Origin: Planctomycetaceae bacterium
GTDB taxonomy: Bacteria; Planctomycetota; Planctomycetia; Pirellulales; Pirellulaceae
DNA length: 64,000 bases
Assembly (NCBI GenBank): GCA_002709045.1
Contig: PAPJ01000053.1
Coordinates: 1-64,000 of the forward strand
Reading direction: 5' to 3'
Positions within the stretch are counted from its first letter, which is position 1. Each line of letters starts with the position of its first letter. A program made the position numbers and the translations under genes. The notes below the pieces were generated by a model that made no database searches, had not been told where the DNA came from, and worked only from the letters and a program-made list of their open reading frames with translations. Positions 42,974 to 52,486 of the stretch are shown here, piece by piece.

Positions 42974-44740
42974 ATGAAATTTACTTATTCCAACGGCGAC
43001 ACACCTCTAGATGGGTATACCATCAAGCGCGGTCTTGGGCGAGGAGGCTTTGGGGAAGTCTACTTCGCCTTAAGTGACGTGGGTAAGGAAGTTGCTCTTA
43101 AAAAAGTTGACTTCATGGATGCAGACCGCGGTGACAACCTTATCCTCAATATCAATCATCCGAACCTCGTCCTGCTTTACGATATCAAACATACTGATGA
43201 ACATGAATCCTGGATCATCATGGAGTACATGTCTGGGAACTGCCTCCGCGACGTATTAACAAAACACCCCGAGGGGCTTTCAATCGATGATGCGGCGGCA
43301 TGGTTTTTTTCGATTGCCAGTGGTGTCCATCGCCTCCACGACAATGGTTATGTACATCGAGATCTAAAACCTGGAAATGTGTTCTTCAGTGAAGGGCATG
43401 TCAAAGTTGGAGACTACGGATTATCCAAACTGATCTCATACAGTCAACAATATAATAACACCCGTACGATCGGAACCTGCCGCTATATGGCTCCGGAAAT
43501 CGGTCGTGGAAACTACGGTCGTCAAATAGATATCTATGCTCTGGGTATTATTCTCTACGAATTACTGATCGGCGATAGTCCGTTTGACGGGGAGTCTGAT
43601 GCTGAGATTTTGACAAAGCACCTGACGCAGCAACCAGACCTCTCCAAAGTTCCAGACACTTTCCGGTCTGCCATCAAAAAGGCACTAGAGAAAGATCCTG
43701 AAAAACGTTACCAGACAGTAGTCGAAATGATGCTGGATGTGCCGGCTCCTAATTATCAGTTAACTTCGGGCATTCATCGACCGCAGTTGCCTGAAAAATA
43801 TATCAATCAGTCTGAAGGAAAGCAGCCTGCAGATTCCCCGCCATCAACCACGGCCGAGCAGGATGCCTCTAACCCGACTAACAGCATAGAAAATACGCTG
43901 ACAAATCCTACTACAACGCCTCTCACCGGCTCGTATATTCCTACACTCACTAACGTACCTTTACGTGATCCGGTTCCGGTCACACCGGCATCAAAGTCCG
44001 TTCAATATACTCCTCCGCTGCCGGATCGAGTATCAAAATTGAAGTGGACGGATATAGCGATCATCGATTTACAAACAAAAGATCGTTCACAACGATTCAG
44101 CGAACTCACCTCATCGATGATTCGAGCGGTCATCGGAGCGGCTGCCAGTACCACATTGATCTTTGGCGTATACTTAACCAATCAAAATCTGACCATCGTG
44201 CAAACCACGCAGTGGTTCATTTGGCTCATTTCTGTAATCATGCTCAGTAGCTGGGCAGTTCTAATCGCCGGAAAATTATGGGAAGCATCTGCCGGTGAAG
44301 AAAGTACAAAACGCCTGGTAATGTTCAGCGTGGGGGCAGGTCTGGGAGCTCTACAGTTAGCGATCGGCAATTTCCTGCAGTTAGATTTTAGTGACCTGCA
44401 CTCAAAAAACAGTTACTGGCCATGGGTGTTGGAACAATGGAAATTCTCAGCAGGTGGGCAACCATCCTATATCCATTTTGCGGTGTTCACGGGATTATTA
44501 TTTGGCTGCTGTCGTTGGTGGCTACATGCCACTCCAGCCAGAAACTCTCGGTATGACCTACTGGCAGCAATGATGTTTGCGATGGTAGCCTGGTTCCTGC
44601 CAGTCGCACCTCAGCCGCTAATGCCCGGTATTGTGGTATTTACAACCCTAGTCATCCAATTTTCGACACCAAATTATTCTGTGGCAGAACGAAAGGAATT
44701 TGAAGTTCGGGCAAACACATGGTGGCAGCATGTTGAGTAA
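42974..44740 (+). CDS. Ser/Thr protein kinase with C-terminal membrane helices
   Basis: A 588-residue kinase. The catalytic domain (residues about 14-265) has Gly loop GRGGFGEVY, ATP Lys43 in VALKKV, HRD at 128-130 (YVHRDLKPGNVF), Asn135, and DYG at 147-149 instead of DFG, then APEIGRGNYGRQIDIYALG. The stretch between Lys43 and NHPNLV is short, with no evident alpha-C glutamate. A Pro/Ser/Thr linker follows (270-360), and then about six hydrophobic segments (380-575). This differs from PknB-type kinases, whose sensor is extracellular. It sits between an FHA gene and a membrane-protein gene with which it overlaps by 11 bp. Confidence 0.92.
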   Translation: MKFTYSNGDTPLDGYTIKRGLGRGGFGEVYFALSDVGKEVALKKVDFMDADRGDNLILNINHPNLVLLYDIKHTDEHESWIIMEYMSGNCLRDVLTKHPEGLSIDDAAAWFFSIASGVHRLHDNGYVHRDLKPGNVFFSEGHVKVGDYGLSKLISYSQQYNNTRTIGTCRYMAPEIGRGNYGRQIDIYALGIILYELLIGDSPFDGESDAEILTKHLTQQPDLSKVPDTFRSAIKKALEKDPEKRYQTVVEMMLDVPAPNYQLTSGIHRPQLPEKYINQSEGKQPADSPPSTTAEQDASNPTNSIENTLTNPTTTPLTGSYIPTLTNVPLRDPVPVTPASKSVQYTPPLPDRVSKLKWTDIAIIDLQTKDRSQRFSELTSSMIRAVIGAAASTTLIFGVYLTNQNLTIVQTTQWFIWLISVIMLSSWAVLIAGKLWEASAGEESTKRLVMFSVGAGLGALQLAIGNFLQLDFSDLHSKNSYWPWVLEQWKFSAGGQPSYIHFAVFTGLLFGCCRWWLHATPARNSRYDLLAAMMFAMVAWFLPVAPQPLMPGIVVFTTLVIQFSTPNYSVAERKEFEVRANTWWQHVE

Positions 44741-45416
44741 AAATTCACTCCTGACATTATTCTTATTGGTGACATGTTCCTCACTAATGGGTCAGAATAA
44801 TATCTCTGCTAACAACGCGCCACAATTCTTTCAGTTTGACTTGAAAAGCAAATCCAAGCGTCAGGCTATACAGCAACCAGAGCTAATTTTACCAAACGGC
44901 AACTCATATGCTGTCCGGATTGAATCTGATTTATCGGTTGATATTTCCGGAGTTACTGAAAACTTTATAGCCAAGGTGGATGCTGCTATAGGTGATATTA
45001 TCGACAGCGTAACAGGCGATCATATAGATGGCCGAGTTTTGCTGGAACAGAGAGGCTTCAAATTTGATCCTCTGTATATTGCGAATTCCAATGACATCTT
45101 CCTCCAGCAATACACACCGATCATCGGAGGACAGTCATCCAACATCACGAACTACCACTTAATCGCCATTGTCGATTTCAAACCTATGCAAACTGAAATT
45201 AGTCATGTGTGGGGAGAAATTATGCTCGGCGAACGCTTGATCCAGTACATTATGATCGCCAGTATCGTGCTAATCATCCTGTTTACCTTACGGGGTAATC
45301 AAGTCATGCGAAACCGCGATACACATCCTACGATTCGTATATTCATTAATGTGGTGATTCTGGTTACCATTCTCGTGTCCTTAGCAGTCATTGGAACTAT
45401 GCTTCACTGGGTCTGA
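44730..45416 (+). CDS. Membrane protein translationally coupled to the kinase
   Basis: A 228-residue protein. It has a signal peptide (MLSKNSLLTLFLLVTCSSLM) and an extracytoplasmic region of about 145 residues. Two C-terminal membrane helices follow (LIQYIMIASIVLIILFTLRG and a second near FINVVILVTILVSLAVIGT). I recognise no family. ATG 44730 lies within the last codons of the kinase gene, so translation is probably coupled, suggesting a functional partner such as a sensor or kinase-regulating subunit. That role is inferred from position only. Confidence 0.72.
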   Translation: MLSKNSLLTLFLLVTCSSLMGQNNISANNAPQFFQFDLKSKSKRQAIQQPELILPNGNSYAVRIESDLSVDISGVTENFIAKVDAAIGDIIDSVTGDHIDGRVLLEQRGFKFDPLYIANSNDIFLQQYTPIIGGQSSNITNYHLIAIVDFKPMQTEISHVWGEIMLGERLIQYIMIASIVLIILFTLRGNQVMRNRDTHPTIRIFINVVILVTILVSLAVIGTMLHWV

Positions 45417-45484
45417 TTTCTTGTAGTCTACCCTCTTTGCACGGTACAATTCGCTTAACCATCTATTGTGTTAAGAGATCGTTC

Positions 45485-46120
45485 ATGGCCGAAGTTGATA
45501 AGCTGCTGATTGAAAAAATACGTTCCGGGGAAGAGGGCGCCTGGATGCAATTTGTAGACCGTTTTGGCGGTCGACTTCAGGCCTTTGTCCGCAAGAAAAT
45601 TCGTGACCCAGCCACGGTCGAGGATATCGTTCAGGAAACCTTTATCGGCTTTATCAACAGCCTTCCCAATTTTGATGAAACCCGGCCGATCGACAGTTTT
45701 CTGTTCACGATTTGTAGATACCGAATCATCGATCACTTTAAAAAGACCGGTCGGCGTCCGGATATTTCCTCGCTGACTTCGCATGACTCACAACAACAGA
45801 TCGACTTACCCGGAGGGGGTCGGAGAGCATCGACGATTTACCGCAGCGGGGAACGCCGACGTGCAGAAGAAGATGCATTGCTTGAGATTCTTAAACAGGA
45901 AGTAAACCAGTTAATTGAACACGGTTTCTGGATCAAATTAGCTTGTCTGGAACTGCTCTTTGTCAGCGGTACACCTAATAAAGAGATCGCTGAACTAGTC
46001 GGGTTATCACAACCGCAGGTCGCCAGCTTTAAGCATGAGTTCATTGATAAAGTTAAGCGGCATATGTTACGTCTTGGAGTTAATGCCGATTTGTTTCCCG
46101 AACTTTATCTGGAACGGTAA
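45485..46120 (+). CDS. ECF-type RNA polymerase sigma factor
   Basis: A 211-residue sigma-70-family factor lacking regions 1 and 3. Region 2 (residues about 15-90) includes VEDIVQETFIGFINSLPNFDE and FLFTICRYRIIDHFKKTGRRPD. Region 4 (about 140-205) includes NKEIAELVGLSQPQVASFKHEFIDKVKR with a helix-turn-helix. It belongs to the planctomycete-type ECF group that sits near Ser/Thr kinases. The ATG 45485 start (MAEVDKLLIEKIRSG) is preferred over the upstream 45437. The next gene encodes a probable zinc-containing anti-sigma, 14 bases away. Confidence 0.88.
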   Translation: MAEVDKLLIEKIRSGEEGAWMQFVDRFGGRLQAFVRKKIRDPATVEDIVQETFIGFINSLPNFDETRPIDSFLFTICRYRIIDHFKKTGRRPDISSLTSHDSQQQIDLPGGGRRASTIYRSGERRRAEEDALLEILKQEVNQLIEHGFWIKLACLELLFVSGTPNKEIAELVGLSQPQVASFKHEFIDKVKRHMLRLGVNADLFPELYLER

Positions 46121-46134
46121 TAAGAGAGAGTTTG

Positions 46135-46554
46135 ATGCTAAATCAATTTAGTGATTCCGAACTGAGTGCTTATCTTGAAGAGGATCTTGATGCCGATCGA
46201 GCATCTATCCTCGAAGAAATGCTCGTCGCTGACACTGGGTTACAGCACAGACTTCAACGAATTCGCCAGCAAATCGCCGTCGGTGAACATTCACTGGGCG
46301 CTATTTGGCGACAACACAACCTTAGCTGCCCGACTCGCGAGGTTTTGGGGGGCTATCTTTTAGGAATCCTGTCGGATGAACAAAATCTTTTTATTAAAAC
46401 GCACATCGAAACACGAGGTTGTCTTACGTGTCAGGCAAATCTGACAGATCTTAAAGAGCAGCAAACTCAAAATCAGGAAAAATTGACCGCACGCACGACA
46501 CGTTACTATAAATCCAGTATTGGCCACTTTTCACAACATAGGGATAAAGATTAG
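46135..46554 (+). CDS. Putative soluble anti-sigma factor (ZAS-like)
   Basis: A 139-residue protein without membrane helices. The middle segment PTREVLGGYLLGILSDEQNLFIKTHIETRGCLTCQ resembles the zinc-binding anti-sigma motif HxxxCxxC: H-I-E-T-R-G-C-L-T-C here has a five-residue spacer, one longer than usual, and a Cys lies upstream (LSCP). The first 40 residues (DSELSAYLEEDLDADRASILEEML) form a helical module also common in anti-sigma domains. It follows the ECF sigma gene by 14 bases. Partner assignment is inferred from position and motif, not proven. Confidence 0.6.
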   Translation: MLNQFSDSELSAYLEEDLDADRASILEEMLVADTGLQHRLQRIRQQIAVGEHSLGAIWRQHNLSCPTREVLGGYLLGILSDEQNLFIKTHIETRGCLTCQANLTDLKEQQTQNQEKLTARTTRYYKSSIGHFSQHRDKD

Positions 46555-46556
46555 AG

Positions 46557-47591
46557 ATGAAAAATTATCGATTGCTCGTGTTCGTCGGAATAGCAATAAT
46601 CATTTCGACACCCGCAAGTACTACTGCCCAAGAAGTGACTCCGGTCACAACCATCCATAAGCTCAAAGGTAATTGGAATTCTCCAGCTAAAAACTATGTT
46701 ATCCTCCAACGTGGTGACGTAGAAATTGTCGTTGTTAACAATCAGGCTGTGGATGATGAAATCCTTCCGGGGCACCGGGGAGGCTATAGTGGTATTGCTA
46801 GGATTTCACATAGTAAACAATCGCAAAATCTGTTCGTTTCGAACTATGCGGGAATCAACTATGAACACATCCATGATGGTCGCACGCGTGAGCGAAAAAT
46901 TCTGTTCGAACCTCGCAATCTACCGATGGAGATACGACATATTAATCAACATACCGTTGAACTCTATCAGGCACCCGCTGGCCATTACAAACTGGAAAGT
47001 TGTCAACGCTATGAGTTACTCAAAGACGGTACGATCCAGCTGACTTATGAATGTACGCCCCGAGCCCGTACATTTGAGAATGGTTACATTGGGCTGTTCT
47101 GGGCCAGCTACATTGATCAACCTGAAGACAAGAGTATTCATTTCTCGGGTTTTGAAAACGTTGAAGGTAAATCGCTACGCGATTTACCTCCGCCTCAGAT
47201 GGTCCGTGGTGTCACTCCTCAACACGGTATCCAGGCAACTCACCGAGGGAGACTTGATACACGGATGTTCAAACATGACGCCGATTTCCCACTAACACTC
47301 GTCTTTGGGTATTCGCGTCATCGATTCGATCAGCCGTGGTATTACGGAGTCAGCCGGAATATGGGATTTGCTCAAATATTCCGCTCAGCAGATCAAATAC
47401 GTCTAACACAATCGCCTTCTGGCGGTGGAGGCGGGAATCCTGCATGGGATTTTCAGTACTTCATCCCGGACTATGAAGTTGGTAAAACCTACCGCTTTAT
47501 GATGCGGGCAGTCTATCACCCCTTTGATCAACAGGACGTCTTCTTTGCGCGAATCACCAAAGAGTACCGAAGACTCAATAATTCAAAATAA
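46557..47591 (+). CDS. Secreted protein of unknown function
   Basis: A 344-residue protein with a signal peptide (MKNYRLLVFVGIAIIISTPA, then STTAQE) and a beta-rich body (VELYQAPAGHYKLESCQRYELL, TIQLTYECTPRART), which could be a galactose-mutarotase-like or glycan-binding sandwich. No catalytic motif is recognised. Its ATG follows the anti-sigma stop codon by 2 bases, so it is the last gene of the sigma/anti-sigma transcript and may be an envelope target or effector. It converges on the next gene with 4 bases between the two stop codons. Confidence 0.75.
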   Translation: MKNYRLLVFVGIAIIISTPASTTAQEVTPVTTIHKLKGNWNSPAKNYVILQRGDVEIVVVNNQAVDDEILPGHRGGYSGIARISHSKQSQNLFVSNYAGINYEHIHDGRTRERKILFEPRNLPMEIRHINQHTVELYQAPAGHYKLESCQRYELLKDGTIQLTYECTPRARTFENGYIGLFWASYIDQPEDKSIHFSGFENVEGKSLRDLPPPQMVRGVTPQHGIQATHRGRLDTRMFKHDADFPLTLVFGYSRHRFDQPWYYGVSRNMGFAQIFRSADQIRLTQSPSGGGGGNPAWDFQYFIPDYEVGKTYRFMMRAVYHPFDQQDVFFARITKEYRRLNNSK

Positions 47592-47595
47592 GTTA

Positions 47596-49233
47596 TTAAT
47601 TCGACGGGAAAGCCGGCTTTGGTATTTCGCCCTTGATGCGATCGGGGTTCGCTGGAGAAGGAAACTGGATATTGGACTCCGGTAGCGGAGCTAATTCTGC
47701 CTCAGCCAAATCAACCAGTTCCTGCAGTGCAAACCCTTCCGGTACTTCTTCGTCAAACTGCGAAAGCAGTTCAACATAATTACCAATGGAGGGCATCAAA
47801 TTTTGCCCGGTATCCCGGGTAATCATCGATGGATACTTATTAAATATCTCCGTCCACATCGTCCATGCTTTTTCGTATTGTTCACGAGCAGGCTGTAGTC
47901 GAGCAGCGACGAATAATTCATCGGCATTTGCTGTTGTCTTACGTGCGTTAATCGCCAAATCCAATTGTTCCATTTCACAACGTTTAAGCCAGTAATCATA
48001 GTTGATCATCGATCGCATGTAATAAACGGCATCGGCCCTGACTGCAAGAGCTTCTGCTTCTGCAGCCAATTCCAATGCCTGCTCTTTCACATCTTCCGGC
48101 ACTGCATTTGCAACGTCCGTTTCTGATACAAACAACGCTTCAGTAGATTCCTGCACCATTCGCTGGTGATATTCTGTACGTAATTCCGGGGCAAGATTTA
48201 TCGCCTCCTGTTGAGGCTTTGGTAATTCACTAAACCGTTTATCGCGTTGTGCCTGTCGCACCCCGGGAGCCAATTTATTCATTTCGATACGCATACCATC
48301 TAATTTACGCTGCAACTCCGGGCCCTGATTCAGGCGTATTGTTGTTCCCGTAAATTGCGAGAAGATATCAAGAGACCCAAGTTCCTCAAGTCCAGCATAA
48401 GCGGTTGCAAAAGCCTGTTGAGCATTAGTATCCAAATACCCTTCATCTTCCAGTGAAATCGCGTAATAAATTAATGCCTGAGGTTTGCGTTCGTAAAACA
48501 TTAACCAACTACCGCGAATACCCCCATCACTAAACTTCGCTACGTCTTCACTTTTCTGGTACCAGCGGTTCGCAACTTTCCAGTTATCAGGCTTTCCATC
48601 AACTCCGGCAACCAACTGCGAGTCCATTTCCAGACCATAGTTTTCCATGCGTTGATGAAATGGATCATCCTCAGCAAACAAACGGCGGAATTGTCGTTTC
48701 TCATCAGAACCACCAATCTTTGAGCCGGTATAAGCACCAACCTCCTGAACTAACTTTGCATCTTGACTATTGTACTGAGTGCCTTCCATGAGGAAATCGA
48801 TGCCGCGTCGTACCCACTGGTAACGATGACGATAATTATCAAAGTCCACGGAAATATTGTAAGCAAGATTATGAGCCTGAAACTTCCAGATAGAAACAAA
48901 GTTTGGCTGTAATTTAGAGATCTGATTCACCGTGGCAGTCACGTTGTCATAGTCTTCCATCTTTTGAAAACGTGTTGCTTTCTCCCATAACACGATCACT
49001 GCGATCGGACGTAAACCAAAAGTCGCCAACTGCATTGTAGAACTTACCGGATCAATCTCACCCAAATTAGACTGCGCCAGATAATTCTCAGCCCGCAACT
49101 GAGCAAGCTTACCTCCCCGACCACCATCCGGATCACTGGTGGCCGGTTGCCCAAGATAAAATAATGGGAACAACAGCAATACAATGCCGGTGATATAGGT
49201 GACTTTACGCTTAAATGAAGTTTCTAAGTTCAC
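47596..49233 (-). CDS. Large helical membrane-anchored protein of the ABC operon
   Basis: A 545-residue protein with an N-terminal membrane segment (VTYITGIVLLLFPLFYLGQPAT). A long helical, repeat-like body (NVTATVNQISKLQPNFVSIW, AISLEDEGYLDTNAQQAFATAYAGLEELG) resembling TPR arrays follows, and the C-terminus is Pro-rich. I do not recognise a named family. It overlaps the permease gene by 4 bp (stop/start), so it is the third gene of the operon and probably a complex subunit on the outer face of the membrane. Confidence 0.78.
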   Translation of the reverse strand: MNLETSFKRKVTYITGIVLLLFPLFYLGQPATSDPDGGRGGKLAQLRAENYLAQSNLGEIDPVSSTMQLATFGLRPIAVIVLWEKATRFQKMEDYDNVTATVNQISKLQPNFVSIWKFQAHNLAYNISVDFDNYRHRYQWVRRGIDFLMEGTQYNSQDAKLVQEVGAYTGSKIGGSDEKRQFRRLFAEDDPFHQRMENYGLEMDSQLVAGVDGKPDNWKVANRWYQKSEDVAKFSDGGIRGSWLMFYERKPQALIYYAISLEDEGYLDTNAQQAFATAYAGLEELGSLDIFSQFTGTTIRLNQGPELQRKLDGMRIEMNKLAPGVRQAQRDKRFSELPKPQQEAINLAPELRTEYHQRMVQESTEALFVSETDVANAVPEDVKEQALELAAEAEALAVRADAVYYMRSMINYDYWLKRCEMEQLDLAINARKTTANADELFVAARLQPAREQYEKAWTMWTEIFNKYPSMITRDTGQNLMPSIGNYVELLSQFDEEVPEGFALQELVDLAEAELAPLPESNIQFPSPANPDRIKGEIPKPAFPSN

Positions 49234-51086
49234 GCTGCAATTTCCCTCGATGAGATAATAAAGTATCCGGCAAACAATAAAACGAAGAAGTAGACCAGAG
49301 TGGTCGTAATCTGTTTTAGGATCAGATCCAAATTAATGTCATAACCATAGGCCACTTTGGCTGCCATATTAAACCTTGGGAAGTCCGGCGCCAGCTTGGC
49401 AACACTCTCCATCGTATCGAGATAAAGTGAATCTAAAGACTGAATGACAGAGGTCGCTGTTTCACCCATATCCAGGTCAACGGTGGCACCCTGTTGAGTG
49501 ATATTTCGTATAAGTGACTCAATCGGGCCACCTCCAGGTGCATCACCAGATTGGACTTCAGCGATAAAGCCTGCTGAAACTCCCATAACGACAATCGATA
49601 AAGTAGCAACCAAGGCAACAATACCGTTCAGAAAGGTACTGAAGAACACTCCAAACAATGTTACAAGGATAAGTTGCATCCAAATGCCAAGATAACACTT
49701 AAAGAAGTTCATCTCGAAAGATCCTTCAGGCGCTCTAATATACATATCAGCCTGAGCCATGCCAAAGAACTGAGCATGATCGCGACAACGGACATGGACT
49801 TCCAGTTTTCCGTTATCAATCAGATCCTGAAATAAATCGATCTTTTCAAGTTCAGCGGTATTTGGATTTTGGCGACGAATTTCGTTGTAATCAATATTAA
49901 TCTGGAACGTCTGAAATTCCTCCGCTTCAAACGGAATTGGGGCACTATAACGGTCCTGAACAGACAAAGTCTTCTCTGGATTCACCAGTAGAACCTCACC
50001 CCGAACCTTACCTTCAATATCACCCTTAGTGGTTCGAAACACTCTCAGGTTTAATTCCAAAGGCACAATACCTTCATCCCCCGCTCCGATACTAAACATA
50101 TCTGAAGTCAAGTTTTCAAAAGTCCAAATTGCTGTACTCAGTGTATTACCTTCAATATATTCACGGTATGTCCATTCTTTACCAACAGACAGACCACCTT
50201 CTCCACCAGCATCACTTTCACGACCATATCGATCTAAAAAGCGAAGGCTGCCGTAAACAGGCACACGTGCCAAAAGATCACCCACTGGTGGTCCCAGCAC
50301 GAAATTATCACCATCCCGAAAAATGGCATGTGTATGACCCTGAGCCACTTCAGTTACACCAACAGCCTGATCACCTTCAATATTACGGTTAATCAAAAAG
50401 TCATGACGATGATGAGAGTCAACAGACGTCACACCTGTTCCTAATCCGGTCTCTTCATCCCATTCAATCGATGCAATATCAATTGTGTGTGAATGGTCCA
50501 AACCACGGACTACAAATGCATAGCTTACCAATCCCATCAGTAATAAAAGTATTGTTCCCACGACAGCAAAACCGAGGACTCGTCCAAGAAAGATCTCATG
50601 TGCTCTTACAGGCTTGGTGGTAATCGTATAGATTGTCTTGTTTTTAATATCGTTCGGAATACTAAAGGCACTGACAAACATCGCCAGGGCCAACAGCAGA
50701 TAAGTGCTGGTGGAAATAACAAATCCGAGATACAGACGGGCCGGGTGATCATTTTGTACATCCAAAAACCATCCTGCAAACAGTAACAGAACCACAAATA
50801 AAGCAAAAATGATTAAGACTTTATTTCGTATCGCTTCCTGAATCGCTAATCTTGTCATCCCGATTGTTCGGCGTACCGAAGAGCGCGGGAAATCTTCCAG
50901 AATGGCTCGCTTCAACCCGCCCCCAACAATGGAAATCGCCTGCTGGGGCGTGTTACGAATTGCAGTAAAAGCAAAGGCGATTATCATCCAGGCAACAAAT
51001 ATAACTAGTGCCAGTACGATAAATCCGCCAGCAGCATTAGATAGCCACTCGCTAAAAGGAATAAACTCATTGGGATCTACGACCAT
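49230..51086 (-). CDS. ABC-2 type transporter permease with large extracytoplasmic insertion
   Basis: A 618-residue inner-membrane permease. About three helices lie near the N-terminus (residues 15-35, 90-110, 125-150), one near 170-190, and a cluster at the C-terminus (460-480, 500-530, 590-612). Between residues about 200 and 450 lies a hydrophilic extracytoplasmic domain rich in beta strands (GEVLLVNPEKTLSVQDRY). The NosY/ABC-2-type fold is suggested by the helix pattern and its neighbour ATPase. The substrate is unknown. It precedes the TPR-like gene with 4-bp overlap and follows the ATPase after 60 bases. Confidence 0.82.
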   Translation of the reverse strand: MVVDPNEFIPFSEWLSNAAGGFIVLALVIFVAWMIIAFAFTAIRNTPQQAISIVGGGLKRAILEDFPRSSVRRTIGMTRLAIQEAIRNKVLIIFALFVVLLLFAGWFLDVQNDHPARLYLGFVISTSTYLLLALAMFVSAFSIPNDIKNKTIYTITTKPVRAHEIFLGRVLGFAVVGTILLLLMGLVSYAFVVRGLDHSHTIDIASIEWDEETGLGTGVTSVDSHHRHDFLINRNIEGDQAVGVTEVAQGHTHAIFRDGDNFVLGPPVGDLLARVPVYGSLRFLDRYGRESDAGGEGGLSVGKEWTYREYIEGNTLSTAIWTFENLTSDMFSIGAGDEGIVPLELNLRVFRTTKGDIEGKVRGEVLLVNPEKTLSVQDRYSAPIPFEAEEFQTFQINIDYNEIRRQNPNTAELEKIDLFQDLIDNGKLEVHVRCRDHAQFFGMAQADMYIRAPEGSFEMNFFKCYLGIWMQLILVTLFGVFFSTFLNGIVALVATLSIVVMGVSAGFIAEVQSGDAPGGGPIESLIRNITQQGATVDLDMGETATSVIQSLDSLYLDTMESVAKLAPDFPRFNMAAKVAYGYDINLDLILKQITTTLVYFFVLLFAGYFIISSREIAA

Positions 51087-51146
51087 TTGTCTGTAATTCC
51101 GTTAATACTACTCTGAATCATCTGGGATAAATGGAAAACAAGCCAC

Positions 51147-52127
51147 TTAAGATACATTCTCTGGTTCTGTGTCTGAATCATCAGGAGTGATCGCGGGCTT
51201 AACTGCCTCATCAGATTCCTGTTGATCACGCTCGCGCTTACGGTTGTAACCAGGACGTGCTTTACTATCGCGCACAATACTGAGGAACAAATCCTCCAAA
51301 GTCGTCGTTGGATTTTCCATCGAAACCAGGTCAGCTTTGTCACTGGCGATAATATTGCGAATTTGCTGCTGTGCGTCATCACTCAAACCCTTAGCTTGAA
51401 TTTGAGTAATATCACGAACACTGAGCAAATTCTCCACAGCACCCATCTCTTTTAATTCACCCTGATGAAGAATAGCGATTCGGTCACAGACGTCCTGCAC
51501 ATCCGCCAGTAAGTGGCTACACATCAGAATGGTCTTACCCTGATCTCGCAAACGTACGATCAGATCTTTCATTTCTCGAGTACCAATCGGATCCAGACCG
51601 GTGGTTGGTTCATCCAAAACAATCAGTTCAGGGTCATTAATCAAAGCCTGTGCAAGACCGATACGACGTGTCATACCCTTGGAATATTCTTTCAACTGTC
51701 GACGTTTTGCCCATTCGATATCGATTAACTTTATCAGGTCACGAACACGTTGCTTACGACGACCGGCAGACATATTGAACAAACGACCGTAAAAGTCCAG
51801 TGTCTCTTCGGCATTGAGAAACTTGTAGAGATACGACTCTTCAGGTAAATATCCAATGCGTTCGTTCTTAGAAACGTCAGAGGCTTCTTTATTAAAGACC
51901 AACGCCTGACCACTGGTTGGAAATAGTAATCCCAAAATTAATTTGATCGTTGTCGATTTCCCGGAACCATTTGGTCCAAGCAAGCCAAAAATCTCACCCC
52001 GACGGACTTCGAGGTCTAGCGATTCCAGAGCATTCACTTTAGGACGTCCCCAGAAGTCTTTATAGACTTTCGTTAGGTTGCGAGTTTCTATAATGACATC
52101 CTGGCTGTTGTCAACTGATGTGGACAT
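51147..52127 (-). CDS. ABC transporter ATP-binding protein
   Basis: A 326-residue ATPase of the exporter (DrrA/NatA/NosF-like) type. Walker A LLGPNGSGKSTTIKLIL, Q-loop YLPEESYLYKFLNAEET, signature YSKGMTRRIGLAQALIN, Walker B LIVLDEPTTGLDPIGTREM and H-loop CSHLLADVQ are all present. An 80-residue C-terminal extension, the last 30 residues charged, ends PEITPDDSDTE-like. Its partner permease is the next gene. It begins the three-gene transcript on the minus strand, divergent from folC. Confidence 0.9.
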   Translation of the reverse strand: MSTSVDNSQDVIIETRNLTKVYKDFWGRPKVNALESLDLEVRRGEIFGLLGPNGSGKSTTIKLILGLLFPTSGQALVFNKEASDVSKNERIGYLPEESYLYKFLNAEETLDFYGRLFNMSAGRRKQRVRDLIKLIDIEWAKRRQLKEYSKGMTRRIGLAQALINDPELIVLDEPTTGLDPIGTREMKDLIVRLRDQGKTILMCSHLLADVQDVCDRIAILHQGELKEMGAVENLLSVRDITQIQAKGLSDDAQQQIRNIIASDKADLVSMENPTTTLEDLFLSIVRDSKARPGYNRKRERDQQESDEAVKPAITPDDSDTEPENVS

Positions 52128-52486
52128 CGAAAACCTTTCTGATGACAGGCACTTATTTTATTTCCAAACGGTTGGAACAACGAAAAAACTACCTTCAGGG
52201 ACAATTCATATGATACGCATAAATAGAGTTGGCTGTTCATTAGAAACAACGAACAAAGGCCTGACTATTTAGCTGGCAAAGAGTTTGTAAAAAACCTTTT
52301 GTCTTGGTCTTAAAGTATGCGGCTTGAACACTATAAATAAGGAATAGGAATGCTGTCAAAACAAAGATATATGGTCAGTAATTAAGGCCTTTTGACGGTC
52401 GTACAGGTTATATCAATTGATTGGTGTGTCTGAAGTGCCGAAGAACCGGCGTTTTAGCCACTAACACTCCACCTCCACACACTTAC
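52128..52486. other. Divergent intergenic region, ABC operon / folC
   Basis: No gene and no repeat are seen. It presumably contains both divergent promoters. I did not find a convincing -35/-10 pair for folC. No Shine-Dalgarno-like sequence lies directly before folC. Confidence 0.5.
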
